Below, one piece after another: positions 34,834-41,222 of a stretch of 64,000 nucleotides of DNA. The DNA comes from Actinomadura rudentiformis (GTDB lineage Bacteria > Actinomycetota > Actinomycetes > Streptosporangiales > Streptosporangiaceae). Where the stretch lies: the NCBI RefSeq assembly GCF_008923185.1, contig NZ_WBMT01000015.1, forward strand, positions 1 through 64,000. The letters run 5' to 3'. The stretch's first letter is position 1; each line of letters opens with the position of its first letter. Below the pieces are notes generated by a model that saw nothing but the letters and a program-made list of their open reading frames with translations, searched no databases and was not told the origin of the DNA. Made by a program: the position numbers and the translations under genes.

Positions 34834-35982
34834 TCACTGCGCTGCTCCGCGGTGGGCGATCTCGGATGCGGCCTCGCTGTAGGCGAGCGCACCACTCGAT
34901 CCCGGATCGTACGTCATGACGGACTGTCCGTAGCTCGGAGCCTCAGAAACGCGGACGCTTCGGGGGATCACCGTGTTGAGCACGACGTCACCGAAGTGAT
35001 CGCGAACGTCGTCAGCCACCTGCGCGGCCAGGCGTGTGCGGGCGTCGTACATCGTCAGCAGGATCGTGGAGACGTTCAGATCCGGGTTGAGGTGCGATTT
35101 CACCAGGTCGACGGTACGGATTAGCTGGCCGAGTCCCTCCAGCGCGTAGTACTCGCACTGGATCGGAATGAGCAGCTCGTCCCCGCCGACGAGGGCGTTG
35201 ACGGTCAACAGGCCCAGCGACGGCGGGCAGTCGATGAGGACGTAGTCGAACTTGTCCTTGTCGTACGCGTCGAGCGCGCGACGCAGCCGGGACTCGCGGG
35301 CGACCTTCGAGACCAGTTCGATCTCGGCGCCGGCGAGGTTGAGGGTGGCCGGAGCGCAGAAGAGATTGGGTATGTCCGGTGCCGGCACGACGATGTCGGC
35401 CAGCGGCATGTCCTCGATGAGCACGTCATAGATCGACGGGATCTCGGCGTGGTGCTCCACCCCGAGCGCCGTGGAGGCGTTCCCCTGCGGATCCAGGTCG
35501 ACGACCAGGACCTGGGCGCCGTGCATCGCGAGCGAAGCGGCCAGGTTGACCGAGCTCGTGGTCTTGCCGACCCCGCCCTTCTGGTTGGCAATGGTGACCA
35601 CGCGGCATTCGGCGGGCTTGGGCCACTCCTTCTGCTTGCGGCCCGACATGGCCTTGATCACCGCCACCGTTGTTTCTTGTGAAACATTGGCGTCCTTGAG
35701 CGCCTCGCGCACGAGCTGCGACTCCCCCTGAGATGGTCCCTTGCGCGGACCTGGCGGCTCCTGCGTGCCCCCGTTGGTCGGTACGTAGCCGACGTTCTCC
35801 GCGGTCCCGGACGTTGTGTTCCCCCACATCGCATGCCCGGAAGGCGTCCCCGTCGACTCGCCGGACGCCGCCTCCACGGATTCCTGGGCCTCCGGCGCCG
35901 CGCCCTCGTCAGGCGCGGAGACGTTGTCATCAGGGGATTCGTTGGCGCGGTCAGGCCAGCCCAGTCCTGGTCCCGTGCTCAT
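34834..35982 (-). CDS. parA: Chromosome partitioning ATPase ParA
   Basis: Deviant-Walker ATPase moving the ParB-origin complex. 382 residues; the first ~120 are a disordered Glu/Gly/Ser/Pro extension, long compared with many ParA/Soj. Deviant Walker A is KGGVGKTTSS (135-144), followed by LVVDLDPQGNASTALG (A') and DYVLIDCPPSLGLLTVNAL (Walker B). ATG 35982 has GAGG 6 nt upstream and overlaps the rsmG stop by ATGA. A parS-like site overlaps residues 99-104 (NVSQET). Confidence 0.97.
   Translation of the reverse strand: MSTGPGLGWPDRANESPDDNVSAPDEGAAPEAQESVEAASGESTGTPSGHAMWGNTTSGTAENVGYVPTNGGTQEPPGPRKGPSQGESQLVREALKDANVSQETTVAVIKAMSGRKQKEWPKPAECRVVTIANQKGGVGKTTSSVNLAASLAMHGAQVLVVDLDPQGNASTALGVEHHAEIPSIYDVLIEDMPLADIVVPAPDIPNLFCAPATLNLAGAEIELVSKVARESRLRRALDAYDKDKFDYVLIDCPPSLGLLTVNALVGGDELLIPIQCEYYALEGLGQLIRTVDLVKSHLNPDLNVSTILLTMYDARTRLAAQVADDVRDHFGDVVLNTVIPRSVRVSEAPSYGQSVMTYDPGSSGALAYSEAASEIAHRGAAQ
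35671..35686. promoter_or_regulatory. parS: parS-like ParB binding site 3, inside parA
   Basis: TGTTTCTTGTGAAACA has two central mismatches to the parS consensus, with both TGTTTC and GAAACA arms intact. It is embedded in the parA coding sequence, as occurs in other bacteria. Confidence 0.75.
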
Positions 35983-36665
35983 GAAGACCTCTTCCTCGAC
36001 CTTTTAGCGTCGCCCTTCCCGACCAACCGACCCCGGCCGGACTGCCGGCGGGGTTCGCGCTCGGCGACCACACGGACAAGCGTTGTCGGCGGCTCGACCT
36101 TACCGCGCCCGACTTGGAGTAGTTCAGTCGTACGTACACCGAACCGCTTCAGGACAGGCTGAGCTTCTTCCAATTCGGTCGCCGCACGCTCGCCCTTCAT
36201 CGCCAGAAGCTCACCGCCGGGGCGCAGAAGTGGCAGTGCCCATTTGGCGAGACGTTCCAGCGGAGCCACGGCGCGGGCGGTCGCGATGTCCACGGAAAGC
36301 TCCCGGGCGGCCTCTTCCGCCCGGCCGCGGCGTACCTCGACGTTCTCAAGCTCCAGCATCTCGACGACCTCGTTCAGGAAGGTCGTCCTCCGGAGCAAGG
36401 GTTCCAACAGGGTGATCGAGAGGTCCGGCCGTACGATCGCCAGCACGATCCCCGGCAGTCCGGCGCCCGAGCCGATGTCCACGACCTCGGCGCCCTCCGG
36501 AATCGCCTCCTCCACGACAGCGCAGTTGATCAGGTGCCGTTCCCAGAGCCGATCGACCTCGCGGGGCCCGATGAGGCCCCGTTCGACTCCGGCGTCGGCG
36601 AGAAATTCCGCATAGCGCTCCGCCAGCGGTAGTGCATCGCCGAAAACCTCACTCGCAATCCCCAC
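35979..36665 (-). CDS. rsmG: 16S rRNA (guanine(527)-N(7))-methyltransferase
   Basis: Methylates G527 of 16S rRNA using SAM; loss gives low-level streptomycin resistance in several bacteria. 228 residues from GTG 36665. Seen: VFGDALPLAERYAEFLADAGVERGLIGPRE, WERHLINCAVVEEAIPEGAEVVDIGSGAGLPGIVLAI (SAM loop) and TARAVAPLERLAKWALPLLRPGGELLAMKG. The start is uncertain: only a weak GGAA lies upstream. The C-terminus is basic (KGDAKRSRKRSS). Confidence 0.95.
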   Translation of the reverse strand: MGIASEVFGDALPLAERYAEFLADAGVERGLIGPREVDRLWERHLINCAVVEEAIPEGAEVVDIGSGAGLPGIVLAIVRPDLSITLLEPLLRRTTFLNEVVEMLELENVEVRRGRAEEAARELSVDIATARAVAPLERLAKWALPLLRPGGELLAMKGERAATELEEAQPVLKRFGVRTTELLQVGRGKVEPPTTLVRVVAEREPRRQSGRGRLVGKGDAKRSRKRSS

Positions 36666-36835
36666 CGTACGAATCGTTCCACAAAAAGTCCTGGGGGCGC
36701 ACACATGAAACGACCAGCACGAAGACTGTTCGGACCGCCACAAGGGGCTTACCAGCCGCAGCCACAGGCATATTCGCCCCTCGTCGGGTAGGTGCAAGGC
36801 AGCAGCCCGTCCGAAAACGGAAGGAGCTCCGAGTC

Positions 36836-37288
36836 ATGGGAGTGGGAGTCAGTCTCGCCTTCATCAGCTTGGGTGCGATTCTTGCGTTCGCCCTCCGCGT
36901 CGAACTCTCCGGCATAGACATCCAGCTCGTCGGTTGGATCCTCATCCTGGCGGGGGCCATCAGCATGGCCTTCACCCTCCTGTACACCCGACCTCGTCGC
37001 CGGGCAGGCCTCATGGTCGGGGCCGACCCCGGTTACACCGAACCTGCTGAGCCCGAGGCGATCATCCACGAGGAACGCACCGTCGAGCAGACCCCCAACG
37101 GCCCGGTCGAGCATGTCGAACGTGTCATCGAACGGCCCGGCCACGTGGCAGATGCGCCGCGAGGCCACACCTCACAGGATCCGGCACGAGCGCAGGATCC
37201 AGCCATCGCGCAGGACCCCGCGGCACAAAACCGACCCCACGCCACCACCCCGCCGCTGCGTCGCGCCCCGCACGAACGTCCTTCCTAA
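36836..37288 (+). CDS. DUF6458 family small membrane protein
   Basis: 150 residues from ATG 36836, preceded by AAGGAG. Two membrane spans at ~2-25 (GVSLAFISLGAILAFALRV) and ~34-55 (VGWILILAGAISMAFTLLY), a basic loop RPRRR, then a hydrophilic cytoplasmic tail with an Ala-Gln-Asp-Pro repeat (ARAQDPAIAQDPAAQ). Family of unknown function, widespread in Actinobacteria. Divergent from rsmG. Confidence 0.85.
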   Translation: MGVGVSLAFISLGAILAFALRVELSGIDIQLVGWILILAGAISMAFTLLYTRPRRRAGLMVGADPGYTEPAEPEAIIHEERTVEQTPNGPVEHVERVIERPGHVADAPRGHTSQDPARAQDPAIAQDPAAQNRPHATTPPLRRAPHERPS

Positions 37289-37384
37289 CCGCTTCCGCAG
37301 GGCAGGGACCGCCTGAAGAAGGGGGACGCGCCCGGTCAACTGGTCGCCCGGCCTTGCCCAGTCGCCCGACCTTGCCCAGCCTCC

Positions 37385-37527
37385 TGGTCCTTGGCCGCGT
37401 GGTCTCTGATCACCTCGTCCCTGGCCGCGTAGTCCCTGGCCGCGTGGTCCTCGGCCGCCCGGTCGCCTGGTCCTTGGTCGTCTCATCCCTGGCCGTCTCG
37501 TCCTTGGCCGCGTGGTCTCTGGTCGCC
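37385..37527 (+). repeat. 15-bp tandem repeat, nine full units
   Basis: Units such as TGGTCCTTGGCCGCG, TCGTCCCTGGCCGCG and TAGTCCCTGGCCGCG run head to tail at 37385-37459 (five) and 37468-37527 (four), with an 8-bp partial unit between. On the reverse strand the period reads as five-residue repeats of the type AKDET/ARDET/TKDQ, but no start supports translation. Confidence 0.85.
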
Positions 37528-37621
37528 TGGTCGGCGACATATCGTCGATAGTTCTCATGAGTCGCCGGGGCGCCGACTCCTGTACCCATCCGAACACCCT
37601 CTGTGAATCTCTCCACAGGCT

Positions 37622-37650
37622 CTATCCACAACGCTCGCCCGCGATCCACA
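37622..37650 (+). promoter_or_regulatory. Two DnaA-box-like sequences
   Basis: CTATCCACA (37622-37630) and CGATCCACA (37642-37650) match TTATCCACA with one and two changes, in the gap upstream of the DUF6458/khpB region, ~3.6 kb from dnaA. May titrate DnaA or be chance. Confidence 0.4.
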
Positions 37651-38039
37651 CTCACGCGCGTTCAGCTTGCGCATGCAGATGACATACATCACAGGAGACT
37701 TCGGGCTCCGGCGTGATCGCCGCCGAAACGAGCCCATCCAGCCGAAACCCACTCCAGCGCCGCACTTTTGCAGGAAGGGACGCCTAGTCGGAGTCGCCCG
37801 ACGCCCCGCCCTCCGCTCATGCGTTCGTGGCCGTCCAGAGCACCATGGTGTTCCGCTATCAACAGCGCCATCCACATCCCAGCGGCGCCCAAGCTGGGGA
37901 TAAGACAGCCTGAGCCGCCATCCCGAGAGACGTGCGCCAGAGACCTCAACTTGCGAACACGGCGGGGTGCGCGGCGTGCGTCGCCCGGCTGAGGGTTTGC
38001 GGTGTTGATTGGGTGGGGGACTGACCGATTACGGGAAAC

Positions 38040-38083
38040 AAGAACGGCGGTGGTCCCCCGGTTTGGGGGCCACCGCCGTTCTT
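38040..38083 (-). terminator. Terminator of the rpmH-khpB operon
   Basis: AAGAACGGCGGTGG (38040-38053) pairs perfectly with CCACCGCCGTTCTT (38070-38083), with an inner CCCCC/GGGGG extension; 7 bp past the khpB stop on the minus strand. Confidence 0.88.
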
Positions 38084-38090
38084 CTGCGTC

Positions 38091-38597
38091 TTATGCGGGG
38101 AGCACGACCACGTAGCGTTCGGGCTCTTCGCCCTCGGACTCGCTGCGGAGGCCGGCTGCGGCTACGGCGTCGTGGACGATCTTGCGCTCGAACGGGGTCA
38201 TGGGGGCGAGCGGCTTGGGCTGGCCGCTCTGCTTGACCTCGTCCGACACGTCCTGGCCCAGCTTGGTGAGCTCGGCCCGGCGCCGCTCGCGGTAGCCGCC
38301 GATGTCCAGCATGAGGCGGGTCCGGTTGCCGGTCTGGCGGTGCACGGCCAGGCGGGTCAGCTCCTGGAGTGCCTCCAGGACCTCGCCGCGCTTGCCGACC
38401 AACTCGTCCAGCGAGGCACCGACAACGGCCACCATGGCGCGCTCGCCCTCGACGTCCATGTCGATGTCACCGTCGTAGTCACCGATGTCCAGCAGACCCT
38501 CGATGTAGTCGGCGGCGATCTCGCCTTCCTGCTCGAGCGCCTGGACGTCGACCTCGGTGGTGTCGGTCTGGCTCAACGGGATCTCCTTCTTCGACAT
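38091..38597 (-). CDS. khpB: KhpB/Jag RNA-binding protein
   Basis: 168 residues. An acidic N-terminal region, a KH domain at ~55-105 (DIDMDVEGERAMVAVVGASLDELVGKRGEVLEALQ, with GKRGE in place of GxxG) and an R3H domain at ~105-165 (LDIGGYRERRRAELTKLG ... MTPFERKIVHDAVAAAGLRSESEGEEPERYVVV). RNA chaperone linked to YidC and cell-wall homeostasis. Follows yidC by 15 bp. Confidence 0.95.
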   Translation of the reverse strand: MSKKEIPLSQTDTTEVDVQALEQEGEIAADYIEGLLDIGDYDGDIDMDVEGERAMVAVVGASLDELVGKRGEVLEALQELTRLAVHRQTGNRTRLMLDIGGYRERRRAELTKLGQDVSDEVKQSGQPKPLAPMTPFERKIVHDAVAAAGLRSESEGEEPERYVVVLPA

Positions 38598-38612
38598 GGA
38601 CCGGGGTTCAAA

Positions 38613-39557
38613 CTAGCGCTTCTGGCTGCCGCTGCGCTTGCTGCGCGGCTTGCGAGTCGGCTGGTTGCGCACGACCTTGGGCTTCTCCTCGGCCTTCGGG
38701 GCCGGCTCCGGCGCCGACTCCTTCTTGAGCTTGGACTTGAGGCCCGTCGCCGGCTTGGCGTCGCCGTTGCCATTGCCGTTCTCGTCGTGCGGGTAGTACT
38801 TCTTGTAGATGTAGTGCTGCTGCGCGAGCGTCCAGCTGTTGGACGTCACCCAGTACATGAGCACACCGAGCGGGAAGCCGAGGCCGAAGAGGCCGAAGAG
38901 CGGCGCGAGGAAGACCATCATCTTCTGCGCCTGCATCATCGGGTTGTTGTCGTCCATCGTGCCCTGCAGCTTCTGCCGCTGCATGCTCGCCCGGACGGTG
39001 AAGAACGTGGTGAAGGAGCTGATGATCACCGCGATGCCGGTGACGACGATCGCGCTCCAGGTCTTGGGATCGGCGCCCCACGCGTTCAAGAACGTGTCGG
39101 GGATGTGCGCTCCGAAGATGTTGGCCTTCTGGGCGCTCTGCACCAGGTCAGGCGTGACGGCGAAGTAGCCCTCACCCTCCTTGGCGTCCGAGACGTTCTT
39201 GAGAACCTGGAAGAGACCGATGAAGACCGGCATCTGTACCAGGATCGGCAGGCAGCCCGACAGCGGGTTGGCGCCGTTCTCCTGGTAGAGCTTCATGACC
39301 TCCTGATTGAGGCGCTGCTTGTCGTTCTTGTACTTCTTGCGCAGTGCCTGGATCTTGGGGTTCAGCTCCTGCATCTTCTTCGATGCGTGGATCTGCTTCA
39401 CGAACAGCGGGAAGAGCACCAGCCGCAGCAGTACCGTCAATAGGATGATGGCGCCGCCCCAGGCCCATCCACTGTCCTTGTCAATGCCAATAGAGCTCAG
39501 ACCCGTGTGGATCCACACGATGAGCTGAGCGACGACCTTGTATAGCGGATCAAGCAC
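38613..39557 (-). CDS. yidC: Membrane protein insertase YidC
   Basis: 314 residues, Oxa1-type without the large periplasmic domain. Seen: AWGGAIILLTVLLRLVLFPL, QLNPKIQALRKKYKNDKQRL-like cytoplasmic hairpin (MQELNPKIQALRKKY), GCLPILVQMPVFIGLFQVL, and the last spans FLAPLFGLFGLGFPLGVLMYWVTSNSWTLAQQHYIYKKY. The C-terminal ~55 residues are a basic tail. GTG 39557 follows AAGGAG and overlaps the end of yidD by 8 bp. Confidence 0.97.
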   Translation of the reverse strand: MLDPLYKVVAQLIVWIHTGLSSIGIDKDSGWAWGGAIILLTVLLRLVLFPLFVKQIHASKKMQELNPKIQALRKKYKNDKQRLNQEVMKLYQENGANPLSGCLPILVQMPVFIGLFQVLKNVSDAKEGEGYFAVTPDLVQSAQKANIFGAHIPDTFLNAWGADPKTWSAIVVTGIAVIISSFTTFFTVRASMQRQKLQGTMDDNNPMMQAQKMMVFLAPLFGLFGLGFPLGVLMYWVTSNSWTLAQQHYIYKKYYPHDENGNGNGDAKPATGLKSKLKKESAPEPAPKAEEKPKVVRNQPTRKPRSKRSGSQKR

Positions 39558-39906
39558 CGGGCAGCTCCTTGGGCTCTCCTAGGGCGGGGCCGCTTTCCTC
39601 GCGGCCGGAGGTCTTCGAAGGTGCATCCCCTCTGCGGGGCGGCACGGGGTCGTACCCACCCCTGTGGAAGGGTTGGCACCGGCCGATCCGGCGGACCGTC
39701 AGCCAGGTGCCCCGCAGGGCGCCGTGCACCTGGAGGGCCTCCAGGCCATACGCGCTGCAGCTGGGCTGGAAGCGGCACTGCTGTCCGAGCAGAGGGCTCA
39801 AGAAGCGGCGGTAGGCGCGGACGAGGAGCATCAGCCCGCGGGCCGCGAGGCTCGGCCTCGCGACCACGTGCGGCGAGGGGAGGTACCCCTCTGGCTGGCT
39901 CGTCAT
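39550..39906 (-). CDS. yidD: Membrane protein insertion efficiency factor YidD
   Basis: 118 residues. The YidD core is LVRAYRRFLSPLLGQQCRFQPSCSAYGLEALQVHGALRG and RIGRCQPFHRGGYDPVP, with three conserved Cys. The C-terminal ~25 residues are a hydrophilic extension. ATG 39906 overlaps the rnpA stop (ATGA); its own end overlaps yidC. Confidence 0.95.
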   Translation of the reverse strand: MTSQPEGYLPSPHVVARPSLAARGLMLLVRAYRRFLSPLLGQQCRFQPSCSAYGLEALQVHGALRGTWLTVRRIGRCQPFHRGGYDPVPPRRGDAPSKTSGREESGPALGEPKELPGA

Positions 39907-40265
39907 TTCCGCCCCTTGGACGCGGGCCGCAGCAGCCGGTCGAGTGCCGACTCGAGATCCGCGGCCAGTTCGTCGTGTCGTGCCGTACCCGCGGCGGGGT
40001 TGGCACGCACTACGAGCAGGCTACCCCGCGAAAGTCGATCGAGGTGCGCACGTACGAGGTGACGGAGCCGACGCCGTACGGAATTGCGTACGACCGCGTT
40101 GCCCACGTTGCGGGCCACGATGAACCCGACCAATGGGTCCTCTTCGGCGGCGTCATCTCGGCGTAGCAGGTGAACGACGACAGTTGGCCGTCCAGCGCGG
40201 CGACCGCGCCGGACGGCCAACGTGAACTCGTCCCGCCGCCGCATCCGGTGTCCGGACGGCAGCAT
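39903..40265 (-). CDS. rnpA: Ribonuclease P protein component
   Basis: 120 residues. Starts MLPSGHRMRRRDEFTLAVRRG, typical for actinobacterial RnpA, and has the RNR motif region FIVARNVGNAVVRNSVRRRLRHLVR. Binds RNase P RNA to process tRNA 5' ends. Directly downstream of rpmH by 12 bp. Confidence 0.97.
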   Translation of the reverse strand: MLPSGHRMRRRDEFTLAVRRGRRAGRPTVVVHLLRRDDAAEEDPLVGFIVARNVGNAVVRNSVRRRLRHLVRAHLDRLSRGSLLVVRANPAAGTARHDELAADLESALDRLLRPASKGRK

Positions 40266-40277
40266 GCGAAGGGAGGG

Positions 40278-40415
40278 TCAGACCGCGATGCGGGAGCGAC
40301 CCTTGCCGCGCCGCGCGGAAAGGACGGCGCGCCCGGCGCGCGTGCGCATGCGCAGCCGGAAGCCGTGCTTCTTGTGGCGACGACGGTTGTTCGGCTGGAA
40401 AGTACGCTTGCTCAC
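40278..40415 (-). CDS. rpmH: 50S ribosomal protein L34
   Basis: 45-residue L34 read on the minus strand from GTG 40415: VSKRTFQPNNRRRHKKHGFR, then LRMRTRAGRAVLSARRGKGR and SRIAV. GGAG lies 6-7 nt before the GTG. It is the first gene of the rpmH-rnpA-yidD-yidC-khpB operon, divergent from dnaA. Confidence 0.98.
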   Translation of the reverse strand: MSKRTFQPNNRRRHKKHGFRLRMRTRAGRAVLSARRGKGRSRIAV

Positions 40416-40717
40416 TCGAGGCTCCAGTGCTGCGGTCGGTTTGGTTCTTCAGGCGCGAAAATTCGCATCGAGGGCCGCGTCTGGTCCCTCGCAGCGGGGG
40501 CCCATCCGGCTTTCCCTGGGCGGGCAAGACAGCGGGCACGCGTCAACTCCGTCGATGCGACTCGACCTCAGAACGTTACGGGCTAGTCGCCCACTGGGTC
40601 AAACGGACAGCACCGACTCGGAGTGCCCAGGATACCCGCCCGAACTCCTCGTTTGAGCCACCCGCACTGACTCCCCTGCGACCTCTCTGTTCGGCTCCAG
40701 CCCCCGGCCCCCGCCAC

Positions 40718-40788
40718 GGCGTCCAATCAGCTCCAGCTACGGCGTCCGAGCAGCTCCAGCCCACGGCGTCTGAATAGCTCCAGCCCAT
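40718..40788 (+). repeat. 24-bp tandem repeat, three units
   Basis: GGCGTCCAATCAGCTCCAGC (+TAC), GGCGTCCGAGCAGCTCCAGC (+CCAC) and GGCGTCTGAATAGCTCCAGC (+CCAT) run head to tail, followed by a partial unit. Confidence 0.85.
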
Positions 40789-41081
40789 GGCGTCTGCGCC
40801 TGCGGCTTCGGACCTGAGGTGCGGATGGCGACTTTGTGAACGAGGAGATCTAGGGGACCTATGTGACCAATGTGTGGAGAGCGGAGGTTGCTTGACTCTG
40901 TTGCGAGGAGGCACCGCGCAGCGCTAAGGTCTCCCGGCGAGCTGGTGGACTTCTCACATCCCTTCAGCCGGCTCTCTTCCCCTCTGGGACTCGGCATGAG
41001 CTACGCGAGTCCCCTCTAGATCACCTACCCTGGCCTCTCCGCTGTGGCTTTTGCACAGGCATCCGATGCTCATACACAGCG

Positions 41082-41102
41082 TGTGGACAACTCTGTGGAC
41101 AA
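41082..41102 (-). promoter_or_regulatory. Two perfect DnaA boxes upstream of dnaA
   Basis: TGTGGACAA occurs at 41082-41090 and 41094-41102, the exact complement of TTGTCCACA, the Streptomyces-type box. Spacing of 12 bp places them on about the same helix face. 120 bp before dnaA, consistent with autoregulation or part of the origin. Confidence 0.85.
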
Positions 41103-41222
41103 CTCGTGAGAGAGTAAGGCTTCCGCGGCGGGGCTGAGCTTGTTGAGACTGGCCGTGCCCGTGGTGATGCAGGGCAACCGGGGTGCCTCGGTTGACGGGG
41201 AGTTTTGGGAGGGACCTTGCGC

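Larger units (their letters stand above)
37289..38039. other. Gap between DUF6458 and khpB
   Basis: About 750 bp. It contains a 15-bp minisatellite and two DnaA-box-like sequences (listed separately). No gene is supported on either strand. Confidence 0.45.
40416..41222. promoter_or_regulatory. Divergent rpmH / dnaA spacer
   Basis: 807 bp with the rpmH and dnaA promoters. No gene is supported. It holds a 24-bp triplicate repeat (40718-40788) and a pair of perfect DnaA boxes near dnaA (41082-41102). Confidence 0.6.
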
